35,478 nt of DNA. Origin: CAYNYF01 sp964401385. Lineage in GTDB: Bacteria; Planctomycetota; Phycisphaerae; SM23-33. Shown here one piece after another: positions 1 to 7,636 of the stretch. Under the pieces are notes generated by a model that did no database searches, had not been told where the DNA came from, and saw only the letters and a list, made by a program, of their open reading frames with translations. Within the stretch, counting starts at the first letter, position 1, and each line of letters starts with the position of its first letter. The translations under genes and the position numbers were made by a program. The stretch is taken from the NCBI GenBank assembly GCA_964401385.1, contig CAYNYF010000044.1:1-35478 (forward strand). The letters run 5' to 3'.

Positions 1-543
1 CGGCTGGAGGCGTTCAGCTACTACGGGCTGTTCAAGCCGGTGATGGTGCTCGACGGCGGCATGTGGCGTGACCCCGAGCCCACGCTCAAGACGTGCCTGC
101 GGCTGGGGATGATGTACAACGACATCACCGACCGCCCCGAGCGCGCGGGCGTGAAGCTCTCGCCGGAGGAGCTGGACCGCAACCGGCGCGTGTGCGAAAC
201 CTACACGCCGCTGCTCCAGGAGCTGCTTGGCAAGCAGTGGGTGCTCGAGCCCAACGCCCTGGAGCTGCCGGAGTCGGTGCGGGGCAACATCTTCCACGCC
301 CCGGACGGGCGGGTGATCGTGACGATGGTCAGCGACCACCGCAGCATGTTCGAGGACGGCGGCTTCGCCGCCGACCTGCCGGTGGTTGTTCGGCTGGCCG
401 ACGGCAAGGCGATTCGCCGCGCGAGCGTCCGCTCGGTGGATTACGACGATGCCGTCGATGCGCCCCTGAGCAGGGATGGCGATGCCCTGACCGTCACCGT
501 GCCGCGGCACCGGACCGCGTCGATTGTCATCCTGGAGCGCTGA
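1..543 (+). CDS. C-terminal part of a glycoside-hydrolase-like protein (5' end outside window)
   Basis: The frame is open from the first base to the TGA at 541-543, so at least 180 residues of a longer protein are present and the true start lies upstream; the ATG at 40 is internal. The visible part has a helical piece (GLFKPVMVLDGGMWRD ... LSPEELDRNRRVCETY), then a short beta-rich tail (residues about 85-180) with alternating hydrophobic strands such as GRVIVTMVSDHRS and ALTVTVPRHRTASIVIL. A final small beta-sandwich after a barrel is common in retaining and inverting glycosidases, so I infer the tail of a sugar-active enzyme. The convergent neighbour is an amidohydrolase and the genes beyond form a sugar-uptake operon, which fits. 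The exact family cannot be assigned without the catalytic domain. Confidence 0.6.
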   Translation, partial: RLEAFSYYGLFKPVMVLDGGMWRDPEPTLKTCLRLGMMYNDITDRPERAGVKLSPEELDRNRRVCETYTPLLQELLGKQWVLEPNALELPESVRGNIFHAPDGRVIVTMVSDHRSMFEDGGFAADLPVVVRLADGKAIRRASVRSVDYDDAVDAPLSRDGDALTVTVPRHRTASIVILER

Positions 544-587
544 TCGGGAAAAACGGAGCCTGCCCGCCCCCACGGGCCCTCGGCGCC

Positions 588-1346
588 CTATGTGGCCAGG
601 CCGAAGATGCGGGCGATGTTCCCGCCCAGAACGGCCGCGCGCTGCTCGTCGCTGAACCCGTCGGCCAGCAGCGCCCGGTACATCGCCAGCCGCACGTGCA
701 TCAGGGCGAACGGCGTGTCGCTTCCGAACGAGACGCGATCGGCCCCCAGCGCGCGAATTGCCTCCAGCACGGCAATCTCGCGGACGGCGCTGCCGATGAG
801 GTGGAGGTTGGGGCAGTCCCGGGCGAACTCGATCATGGCCGCCGACAGGTCGTGGTGGCCGACGCCGCCCATGTGGACGCACAGGATCGTCAGCTCCGGG
901 TACATCCGCGCGATCTTGGCGACGCGGAACGGGTGGGTGTGCTCGAACGCGTCGGCGCCCACGTGCAAGGCCAACAGCTTGCCGGCTTTGACGATCTCCT
1001 CGATCACCGGCAGGCTCAGGTGCGGATCGTCGATGAAGAACGAGTTCTGGGCGCCGTTCAGCTTTACCCCGCGGAACCCGTACTCCTGGAGGCACCTCCT
1101 GGCCGTGTCCCTGGCCTTCTCGACGCCGAGGTTGGGATCGGCCCAGCCAAAGCCGAGGATGCGGTCGGGGTGGGCCTTCATCGCCCGGTGAACGTAGGCG
1201 TTGGCCTCGTCGATCTCGCGGCGATACGGCGGCCGGAGCCACGTCACGGCCTTGTCGACGCCCGCCCGGTCCATCCGCCGCAGCAGCTCCTCGATCGTGA
1301 TTCCTTCCGGGTCGGCGGTGATGTGACAGTCCGCGTCGATGATCAT
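588..1346 (-). CDS. Amidohydrolase family 2 (PF04909-like) metal-dependent hydrolase
   Basis: A 252-residue TIM-barrel protein of the Amidohydro_2 type, which includes decarboxylases and lactonases such as 2-pyrone-4,6-dicarboxylate hydrolase. It starts MIIDADCHIT, where D4 and H8 resemble the first metal-binding strand. It continues with FRGVKLNG (barrel lysine, about 94), LLALHVGAD (His), ILCVHMGGVGHHD (His pair) and SFGSDTPFA (terminal metal Asp). All main metal positions look present, so it should be active, probably in the cytoplasm since there is no signal peptide. The start is supported by TAGGAG about 8 bases upstream and by a good promoter at 1379-1407. It lies back-to-back with the isomerase/dehydrogenase/ABC operon, suggesting a sugar-acid lactone or related hydrolysis step; the substrate is unknown. 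Confidence 0.8.
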   Translation of the reverse strand: MIIDADCHITADPEGITIEELLRRMDRAGVDKAVTWLRPPYRREIDEANAYVHRAMKAHPDRILGFGWADPNLGVEKARDTARRCLQEYGFRGVKLNGAQNSFFIDDPHLSLPVIEEIVKAGKLLALHVGADAFEHTHPFRVAKIARMYPELTILCVHMGGVGHHDLSAAMIEFARDCPNLHLIGSAVREIAVLEAIRALGADRVSFGSDTPFALMHVRLAMYRALLADGFSDEQRAAVLGGNIARIFGLAT

Positions 1347-1378
1347 GGGGCACGGCTCCTATGGGGGGTGCGCCCGGC

Positions 1379-1407
1379 ATCGTAGGCCGGCGAACCCGGA
1401 GTGTCAA
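1379..1407 (-). promoter_or_regulatory. Sigma-70-type promoter for the amidohydrolase
   Basis: On the minus strand, TTGACA (1407-1402) is followed by a 17-base spacer and TACGAT (1384-1379). The start codon at 1346 lies about 33 bases further on. The -35 is a perfect match and the spacing ideal. No experimental support. Confidence 0.55.
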
Positions 1408-1424
1408 CGCCGCCCGGCCCGGCG

Positions 1425-1511
1425 AAGCCCTCCACCTCCCCGGGCTCGCGCCCGGGGCAAAGAAAGGCGCTCCTGTCGGGGCTACCCATGGAACCTGGGG
1501 ATAGGTCAGGG
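1425..1511 (+). repeat. Dispersed non-coding repeat, copy A
   Basis: An 87-base stretch closely matches 17449-17534 (same orientation): both run aagccctccac-tcccGGGCT...GCCC-gggc-aaGGCGCcCCTGcCGGGGCTACCCATGGAAC-tggggata. It contains short palindromes (CCCGGGCTCGCGCCCGGG). It sits between divergent promoters, outside any gene. The bases shared with copy B show it is a genomic repeat rather than coding sequence. Confidence 0.75.
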
Positions 1512-1521
1512 ATGCACCGGC

Positions 1522-1550
1522 TTGACACGCCGCCGGCGGGAGGGTCTATT
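1522..1550 (+). promoter_or_regulatory. Sigma-70-type promoter for the sugar catabolism/ABC operon
   Basis: TTGACA (1522-1527), a 17-base spacer, then TCTATT (1545-1550; 4 of 6 consensus). Transcription would start near 1557, about 57 bases before the isomerase start. No clear operator palindrome was noticed beyond the GCCGCCGGCGGG in the spacer. Confidence 0.5.
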
Positions 1551-1613
1551 CACCCCCTTGGCCTGGACTCAGGCATGAGTGATCGCAGAATCTTGCGCAA
1601 TGGAGAAACGCCC

Positions 1614-2429
1614 ATGAAGGTTTCGATTTCCTCCTACTCCTTTCACGGCCTCCTGAAGGAGGGGGGGATGGACGTCTTTGGTTTTCTGGAGAGCTGCAAG
1701 CACCGCTACGGCGTCGGCGCCGTCGAGATATGGAGCGGCACGCTGGGCGGGCGGATGGACCCGGAGTACCTGCGCGCGGTCCGCCGGGCCCTGGACGAGC
1801 GCGACCTGACACTGGCCAACCTCTGCGTCGACGGCGCCCACCTCTGGGAGGATGAGCCCGACGCGCGGGAGAAGAACTACCGCAGCGCGCTGGCGTACCT
1901 GGAGGCCGCCGAGATCCTGGGCGCGCGATCGGTGCGGATCGACATAGGCGGCAAGGGCACCGAGCTGACCGGCGAGCAGCTCGACTACGTCGTCAAGCGC
2001 TACAAGGAGTACGCCCGCCGGGCCGGCGACGGCGGCTATCGCGTCGGCCCGGAGACCCACTGGGGCCCGTCGCTGACGGTCGACGTGCAGCGGAAGGTGC
2101 ACGACGCGGTGGACTCTCCCGCCTACGGCGTGCTGCTGCACGTGGGCCACTGGCAGGGCGGCGAGGCACAGGCCAAGCGGGGCGACGCGATGGCCGCGCC
2201 CTGGGCCATGCACACCCACGTCGACGCCCGCATCACGGTCGAGTGCCTCGAGGAGAAGCTCCGCGTGCTGCTCGACGCCGGCTACGAGGGCTTCTTCGGC
2301 GTGGAGCATCACACCGGCAAGAACGAGTACCGAGAGGTGGAATGGCAACTGGCGGAGCTGCGCCGCGCCCTGTGGCGCATGGAGCTGGAGGTGCAGCCGG
2401 CGGCCGGGCAGGACCGGAGGAAGAAGTGA
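1614..2429 (+). CDS. Sugar phosphate isomerase/epimerase (xylose-isomerase-like TIM barrel)
   Basis: The product is 271 residues of the AP_endonuc_2/xylose-isomerase-like barrel family (PF01261). It starts MKVSISSYSFHGL, the usual first strand of these sugar epimerases. Putative divalent-metal ligands and substrate contacts lie in order along the barrel: VEIWSG, LCVDGAHLWED, GPETHWGPS, LLHVGHWQGG, MHTHVDAR and GVEHHTG. The start at 1614 has GGAGA 7 bases upstream; a longer upstream extension in frame runs through the dispersed repeat and promoter and is not credible. The TGA overlaps the next gene's ATG by one base (TGATG), so the two are translationally coupled. Coupling with a Gfo/Idh dehydrogenase is a common sugar or inositol catabolic pairing; the exact sugar is unknown. 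Predicted cytoplasmic. Confidence 0.82.
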   Translation: MKVSISSYSFHGLLKEGGMDVFGFLESCKHRYGVGAVEIWSGTLGGRMDPEYLRAVRRALDERDLTLANLCVDGAHLWEDEPDAREKNYRSALAYLEAAEILGARSVRIDIGGKGTELTGEQLDYVVKRYKEYARRAGDGGYRVGPETHWGPSLTVDVQRKVHDAVDSPAYGVLLHVGHWQGGEAQAKRGDAMAAPWAMHTHVDARITVECLEEKLRVLLDAGYEGFFGVEHHTGKNEYREVEWQLAELRRALWRMELEVQPAAGQDRRKK

Positions 2430-3529
2430 TGGAAGACATTCGTATCGGCATCATCGGCGTGGGGCAGATCGGCAAGCTGCACCTGGAGAAATACAAGAAG
2501 GTGCCGGCCGCCAAGATCGTCGCCCTGGCGGACATCGACGCGGCCGAGGGCAAGCGCGTCGCCGAGCGCTTCAACATCCCCAACGTCTACACCGATTTCC
2601 GCAAGCTGCTGGCCCGAGACGACATCGACGCCGTGGACGTGGCCCTGCACAACAACTTCCACGCCCCGGTGACCGTGCTGGCCCTGCGCGCGGGCAAGCA
2701 CGTGTATTGCGAGAAGCCGATGGCCGGGGCGTACGCGGACGCCAAGGCGATGATGGACGAGGCCGCCGCGTGCCAGCGCAAGTTGAGCATCCAGTTGTTC
2801 TCGCTGTTCACCAAGCAGGCGAAGGTCGCCAAGCGCCTGATCGGCGCCGGCAAGCTGGGGCGGATCTTTCACGCCCGGTCGATGGGCTACCGCCGCCGCG
2901 GGCGACCGTTCGTGGACGGCTACGGCACGGCCATGTTCGTGAAGAAAGCCGTCGCCGCCGGCGGCGCCCTGTACGACATGGGCGTGTATCACATCTCGCA
3001 GATGGTCTACCTCCTGGGCCTGCCCGCCGTCGAGCGGATCGCCGGCAAGGTCTACCAGGAGACCGACATGGACCCCGCCCGCCGCGCCGCCAGCGGCTAC
3101 GACGTCGAGGAGCTGGCAACCGGCTTCGTGCGCTTGGCCGGCGGGGTAACGCTGGACGTCATCGAGTCGTGGGCGATCCACCTGAACAAGTTCGGGGGAA
3201 GCTCCATCGTCGGCTCCCGCGGCGGCATCCGCCTGGACCCGTTCAGCTTCCACTGCACCGAGCAGGACATGGACATGGACGCCACCTTCAACATCGACGC
3301 CGCCGACTGGCGCTGGCACCAGTTCGACGACAACGAGAGCGCGTACGATTCGTCCCAGCATCACTGGGTCGCCGCCCTCCAGGGCAAGGTGGAGCTGATG
3401 CCGACGGCGGAAGCGGCGCTGGAGACCATGCTCATCAGCGAGGGCATCTACCTCTCCGACCGGCTGGGTCGGGAGGTTACGGCCGAGGAGGTCGTCGCCG
3501 CCTCGCAGTCTACGGCCGGGGCCGTTTGA
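2429..3529 (+). CDS. Gfo/Idh/MocA-family NAD(P)-dependent oxidoreductase
   Basis: This is a 366-residue dehydrogenase of the glucose-fructose oxidoreductase/inositol dehydrogenase family. The N-terminal Rossmann fold shows GIIGVGQIGKLH (G10-x-G12-x2-G15) followed by LADID at the end of beta-2, which favours NAD(H). CEKPMAG (E95-K96-P97) is the family hallmark, K96 being the usual catalytic or cofactor-positioning lysine. GGALYDMGVYHIS (D183, H188) supplies the usual Asp/His pair of the C-terminal alpha/beta domain. The ATG at 2429 is preceded by GGAGG at 2416-2420 and overlaps the isomerase stop. Known relatives oxidise or epimerise sugars and inositols; the substrate here is inferred to be whatever the downstream ABC transporter imports. 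Confidence 0.88.
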   Translation: MEDIRIGIIGVGQIGKLHLEKYKKVPAAKIVALADIDAAEGKRVAERFNIPNVYTDFRKLLARDDIDAVDVALHNNFHAPVTVLALRAGKHVYCEKPMAGAYADAKAMMDEAAACQRKLSIQLFSLFTKQAKVAKRLIGAGKLGRIFHARSMGYRRRGRPFVDGYGTAMFVKKAVAAGGALYDMGVYHISQMVYLLGLPAVERIAGKVYQETDMDPARRAASGYDVEELATGFVRLAGGVTLDVIESWAIHLNKFGGSSIVGSRGGIRLDPFSFHCTEQDMDMDATFNIDAADWRWHQFDDNESAYDSSQHHWVAALQGKVELMPTAEAALETMLISEGIYLSDRLGREVTAEEVVAASQSTAGAV

Positions 3530-3614
3530 CCCGGCGGCCGACCTGCAACCGGCGCGGGGACCGCCTCCGCGCCCGTCCGGCAAGACCTTGACGGCGCGAA
3601 CGGTTCGGGTCACA

Positions 3615-4793
3615 ATGCCCGCGGGTGCCATGCGGACCGCTTCATCCAAGACGTTGCGCCGCGTCGACGCGCTGACCAGCGTGCTGTTCTGCCTGCCGAA
3701 CCTCATCGGCGTGCTGGTCTTCGTGGTGCTTCCGGTAACGGCCTGCCTGGGGCTGGGGTTTTGCAGGTGGCGCGGCAGCCGGCTGGAGCTGGGGGCGATC
3801 GACTGGGTGGGGCTGGCCAACTTCGCCAAGCTGCTGGGGTTCCGGACGGAAGCGTCGGCCGCGGCCGTGGTCGGAGGGTTCGTGCTGGCCGGCGGGCTGA
3901 TCGGGGCGGCGGCGTGGCTGCTGCGGCGATGGTCCGCCTGGCGGCGCCCGGTCCGATGGGCGGGTCTCGCGGCCCTGCTGGCGGTGGGCTGGGGCGTGCG
4001 CAGGTACTGGGCCGGAGTGATCGATCCGCAGGCGAGCGACCCGCTGTTCTGGCAGGCGCTGTGGAACTCGCTGGTGCTGATGACCTGGGGCGTGGGCGGG
4101 CGGATCGTGCTGTGCCTGGCGATGGCGATGCTGCTCAACCAGCGGCTGCGCGAGATCGTGGTGTATCGAACGATCTACTTCCTGCCGACGATCTCCTCGG
4201 CCATCGCGTTGTACATCCTCTGGCAGGCGCTGTATCACCCGGACGTGGGCGTGATCAACCGGGCGCTGCTGGCGGCGCGCGGCGGGCTGAACGCCCTTAT
4301 CGACGCGGTCGGCGGGCCGGCGGGGTGGATCACGTGGCAGCCGCCGAACTGGCTCGGCGAGGTCAGCACGGCCAAGCCGGCGTTCATCCTCATGGGCTGG
4401 TGGCAGCAGATGGGCGGGCTGCCGATGCTGCTGTACCTGGCCGCCCTCCAGGGAATCCCCGAGCAGCTCTACGAGGCGGCGGAGATCGACGGCGCCAATG
4501 CGTGGCAGCGGTTCCGCACGATCACCTGGCCGATGGTCTCCCCGACGACGTTCTTCATCCTCATCATGGGCGTGATCCGCGGCTTCCAGGGCGGCTTCCA
4601 GCAGGCGTACGTCATGACGCGGGGCGGCCCGGCCGGTTCGACCACGACCGTGGACTACTTCATCTACAACCAGGCGTTCTTCCAGGACCAGGACATGGGC
4701 TACGCGTCGGCGGCGGCGTGGGTGCTGTTCGTGATCATCCTGGCGCTGACGCTGATCAACTGGCGCTACGGCCAGCGAAAGGTGCACTATTGA
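3615..4793 (+). CDS. Sugar ABC transporter permease, MalF/UgpA type, with an extra N-terminal hydrophobic segment pair
   Basis: A 392-residue inner-membrane permease of the carbohydrate-uptake CUT1 class. The first transmembrane segment is SVLFCLPNLIGVLVFVVLPV. The conserved EAA loop that contacts the ATPase is EAAEIDGANAWQRFRTITWP. Between TM1 and the core (residues about 80-135) there is an added hydrophobic pair, VVGGFVLAGGLIGAAAWLL and WAGLAALLAVGWGV, which standard MalF-like proteins of about 300 residues lack. The start is uncertain: ATG 3615 and ATG 3630 are in frame without a strong ribosome site, and TTG 3588 is also possible. It follows the dehydrogenase by about 85 bases in the same direction and pairs with the next permease. 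No ATPase gene is nearby, so a shared MsmK-like ATPase is inferred. Confidence 0.88.
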   Translation: MPAGAMRTASSKTLRRVDALTSVLFCLPNLIGVLVFVVLPVTACLGLGFCRWRGSRLELGAIDWVGLANFAKLLGFRTEASAAAVVGGFVLAGGLIGAAAWLLRRWSAWRRPVRWAGLAALLAVGWGVRRYWAGVIDPQASDPLFWQALWNSLVLMTWGVGGRIVLCLAMAMLLNQRLREIVVYRTIYFLPTISSAIALYILWQALYHPDVGVINRALLAARGGLNALIDAVGGPAGWITWQPPNWLGEVSTAKPAFILMGWWQQMGGLPMLLYLAALQGIPEQLYEAAEIDGANAWQRFRTITWPMVSPTTFFILIMGVIRGFQGGFQQAYVMTRGGPAGSTTTVDYFIYNQAFFQDQDMGYASAAAWVLFVIILALTLINWRYGQRKVHY

Positions 4794-4829
4794 GGCCGAC
4801 CCCGGCGGCGGCCGGGCGGTGATGGAATC

Positions 4830-6200
4830 ATGCGGATCAAGTGGCGGCGATACCGGCGCGGGCGGCTGAGCCTGGCTCATGCGACGGTCGTCCGCGCGGT
4901 CCTGCTGATCGGCGCGGTGAGCATGCTCGTGCCGTTCGCGTGGATGGTCTGCACGGCGCTGAAGGACAAGCACACGGTGGAGAGCGAGCCGAACCGCTGG
5001 CTGCCGAAGATGCCGTCGGCGGCGCGGACCGCAAGCTGGTTCGTGGACTACCTGTCGGCGACCACGCCCGACTTCGAGGACGTGCTGCTGCGCGACTTCG
5101 ACGAGGCGGGCCACCGCGCTCCCGGCCGGCCGAGCCGCCAGGGGCAGGGAAGCCTGGCGCTGGCCGTCGACTTCACCGCGCGGAAAGAGCTGACCCGCAC
5201 CATCGACCTCAGCGGCTCGGACCTGCCCGACGCGCCGGTCAGCATGCTGGCGTTCTGGCTGCGGGGCGACGGCTCCGGCCACCGGCTCCGCGTGGCGGTC
5301 CACGGCGACGGCTTCGTCTACCGGGCCGCCGACGATCTCCACGTGGGCTTCGAGGGCTGGAAAGAGGTTCAGTGCTGCTTCCGGGCCGAGCGCTTCGACC
5401 CGCTGGGCCGCGAGGTCGTCCAGTTGCGGCGCGATCCGCCCGGCGACGCCGGATACGTCGACCTGGCGGCGCTGCGGCGGGTCGAGCTGACGGTCCTGCC
5501 CGAGCCGCTGTGGTCCCGGGCGTGGCAGCGGTGGACGTACTCGTTCCGCAAGGCCTGGCAGTCGATGCCGTTCGGGCGGTTCTACCTCAACAGCCTGTTC
5601 ATCTCGCTGGCGATCACGCTGGGGCAGGTGCTGACCAGCGCGCTGGCGGCGTACGCGTTCTCGCGGCTGCGCTGGCCGGGGCGGGATAAGTTCTTCCTGG
5701 CCTACCTGGCGACGATGATGATTCCCGCGGCCGTGACCATCGTGCCCACCTTCGTGCTGATGAAGATGCTCGGCTGGTTCGACACCTACCGCGCCCTCAT
5801 CCTGCCGCTGCTGTTCAGCGCCTACGGCACGTTCATGCTGCGGCAGTTCTTCCTGTCGCTGCCGCGCGACCTGGAGGACGCCGCCCGCATCGACGGCTGC
5901 GGCAAGCTGCGCGTCTGGCTGCACGTGATCCTGCCGCTGAGCAAGCCGGCGCTGGCGACGCTGGCGACGTTCACCTTCCTGGCCTCCTGGAGCGCGTTCC
6001 AGTGGCCGCTGTTCGTCACCCAGTCGATGCACATGAAGGTGCTGCCGATCGGGCTCAGCGCCTTTCAGGACAAGTTCTCCGTGGAGCGCAACCTGCTGAT
6101 GGCCGCCTCGCTGATCGTGATGGTGCCCACGCTGGCGGTGTTCCTGTTCAGCCAGCGGTTCTTCGTCCGGGGCATCCAGCTCGGCGGGATGAAGGAGTAG
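4830..6200 (+). CDS. Sugar ABC transporter permease, MalG type, with a large extracytoplasmic beta-rich insertion
   Basis: The product is 456 residues, whereas MalG-like permeases are usually about 275-300. TM1 is about residues 20-43 (VVRAVLLIGAVSMLVPFAWM). The normal core resumes at MPFGRFYLNSLFISLAIT (about 246 on) and the EAA loop is LEDAARIDGCGKLRVWLHVI. Between them, residues about 85-228 form a soluble segment with the pattern of a jelly-roll, galactose-binding-like domain: LALAVDFT, RTIDLSG, VSMLAFWLRGDGSGHRLRVAV, GFEGWKEVQCCFR, LRRVELTVL. Topology places it outside the membrane, where it could bind sugar or dock the binding protein; that role is inferred. The start at 4830 has only GGAA upstream, and the ATG at 4822 is out of frame. 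The gap to the next gene is 10 bases. Confidence 0.88.
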   Translation: MRIKWRRYRRGRLSLAHATVVRAVLLIGAVSMLVPFAWMVCTALKDKHTVESEPNRWLPKMPSAARTASWFVDYLSATTPDFEDVLLRDFDEAGHRAPGRPSRQGQGSLALAVDFTARKELTRTIDLSGSDLPDAPVSMLAFWLRGDGSGHRLRVAVHGDGFVYRAADDLHVGFEGWKEVQCCFRAERFDPLGREVVQLRRDPPGDAGYVDLAALRRVELTVLPEPLWSRAWQRWTYSFRKAWQSMPFGRFYLNSLFISLAITLGQVLTSALAAYAFSRLRWPGRDKFFLAYLATMMIPAAVTIVPTFVLMKMLGWFDTYRALILPLLFSAYGTFMLRQFFLSLPRDLEDAARIDGCGKLRVWLHVILPLSKPALATLATFTFLASWSAFQWPLFVTQSMHMKVLPIGLSAFQDKFSVERNLLMAASLIVMVPTLAVFLFSQRFFVRGIQLGGMKE

Positions 6201-6210
6201 GAGCCGGGCC

Positions 6211-7602
6211 ATGCGCTACGTCGTCGCCGGACTGATCGTCGTGGTCGCGCTGGGCGTCTATCTGCTCAGCACGCAGCCTCTCGAGCAGGCCGGCCCGCAC
6301 CAGACGCAGATCCGCTTCGCCTTCCCCGGCTCGGTGAGGGCCATCAGCCTCTTCAGCCGCCTCGCCCGGCGGTTCATGGAGCTGAACGGCGACATCTACG
6401 TCAAGCTCGAGCCGAACATCGGCGATTTCCGCCAGATCATCAAGCGCGACCTGGTCGCCGGCATCGCCCCGGACGTGTTCTTCAGCGACGACGACTACTT
6501 CACCGTATTCGCCGCCGACGCGCACTACCTGGCGCTGGACGGCCTGATCGCCCGCGACGGCTACGACACCAGCGTCTTCTACGCGCCCGCGGCCGAGAGC
6601 TTCCGCTGGGACGGCAAGACCTACGGGCTGCCGTTCGGCTGGGGTTGCTCGCTGCTGCTGTACAACCGCCAGGCGCTGCGCGACGCGGGCATCGACTACG
6701 ACCCGACGCAGTGGACCTGGGAGCAGTTCGCCGACACCGTCCGGCGGTGCACCGGCCCGGCCCGGGTCAAGGGGCGCACGGTGCAGCGCTACGGCTACAT
6801 GCGCGACAACGCCGCCCACGCCATGTGCAACCTGTGGCAGGGCGGCGGGACGATCCTTCAGAAGGCGATCGTCTGTCCGCACTGCGGTCGCCGCAACGAC
6901 GTGGCCGACATCGTCGAGCCGGACCGCGTCGTCTGCGGCCGCTGCGGTGAGTCGATGAGCGGCGGCCGGGTCGAGTGGCGGGCCGCGTGCGATACGCCCG
7001 AGGCCGTCGCCGGCATCGAGTACATGCTCTCCCTGCTGCCGTACACCCCGCGGGCCGTCGCCAGCGAGGCCAGCGAGATGCCGGCCAATCAGGAGCTGTT
7101 CGCCACCGGCCAGCTTGCGGTGATTCGCGGCGGGCCGTACTCGGCCCAGTGGGCGGCCGAGGTCGACGTCGACTGGGGCATCGGCTACTTCCCGGCCGGG
7201 CCGGGCGGGCGCTGGACCCGCTTCTATTGCGACGGCTTCGTGATCTGGGCCAAGACCAAGCACCCCGACGAGGCTTGGCGTCTGCTGAGGTACCTCTGCG
7301 GCGCCGACGCCCAGCGACTGCTGGCCAAGGAGGCCTACCACGTGCCCGTCCGCCGGGCGGTCGCCCGCAGCCCGTACTTCAACCGGCCGGACACGCCCTG
7401 GGACGAATCCATCTTCGCCGGGGCGATCGAGCACGTCCGCTTCCAGCGCAAGATCCCCGAGTGGGACGAGGCCTACGAGATCGTGGCCCGCAACTACGGC
7501 CTGCTCATGCTTCCCCCCGGCGCCCCGCAGCGGATCACGGCCGCCGAGTTCCTGGCCCGCTGCCAGCGCGAGATCAACCGGGAGGTATTCGAGCGCCCGT
7601 GA
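6211..7602 (+). CDS. ABC transporter sugar-binding protein (family 1) with an internal zinc-ribbon-like insertion
   Basis: A 463-residue extracellular solute-binding protein of the CUT1 class. It has an N-terminal hydrophobic segment (VVAGLIVVVALGVYLL) without a lipobox cysteine, so it is probably membrane-tethered rather than a lipoprotein. IRFAFPGSVRAISLF, GDFRQIIKRDLVAGIAPDVFF and YGLPFGWGCSLLLYNRQALR are typical binding-protein motifs. Unusually, residues 222-245 hold two CxxC knuckles (C222-P-H-C225 and C242-G-R-C245) spaced like a zinc ribbon, inserted before the segment GIEYMLSLLPYTP. GGAG lies 8 bases before the ATG. It is the last gene of the operon and converges on the GH123-like gene across 34 bases. 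Function is inferred from family and operon; the ligand is unknown. Confidence 0.88.
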   Translation: MRYVVAGLIVVVALGVYLLSTQPLEQAGPHQTQIRFAFPGSVRAISLFSRLARRFMELNGDIYVKLEPNIGDFRQIIKRDLVAGIAPDVFFSDDDYFTVFAADAHYLALDGLIARDGYDTSVFYAPAAESFRWDGKTYGLPFGWGCSLLLYNRQALRDAGIDYDPTQWTWEQFADTVRRCTGPARVKGRTVQRYGYMRDNAAHAMCNLWQGGGTILQKAIVCPHCGRRNDVADIVEPDRVVCGRCGESMSGGRVEWRAACDTPEAVAGIEYMLSLLPYTPRAVASEASEMPANQELFATGQLAVIRGGPYSAQWAAEVDVDWGIGYFPAGPGGRWTRFYCDGFVIWAKTKHPDEAWRLLRYLCGADAQRLLAKEAYHVPVRRAVARSPYFNRPDTPWDESIFAGAIEHVRFQRKIPEWDEAYEIVARNYGLLMLPPGAPQRITAAEFLARCQREINREVFERP

Positions 7603-7636
7603 CGCCCGCGGCGCGGGCTGCCTGGGTCGGCGCTGT

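Noticed and set aside
3642..6212. Very long open frame on the minus strand (856 codons)
   Set aside because: It is antisense to two permeases with clear EAA motifs. Its translation is rich in Arg, Gln, His and Pro without domains, which is typical of a high-GC shadow frame.
7603..7636. Bidirectional terminator in the 34-base convergent gap
   Set aside because: Only short GC palindromes (GCCCGCGGCGCGGGC) without T-tracts; too weak to annotate with confidence.
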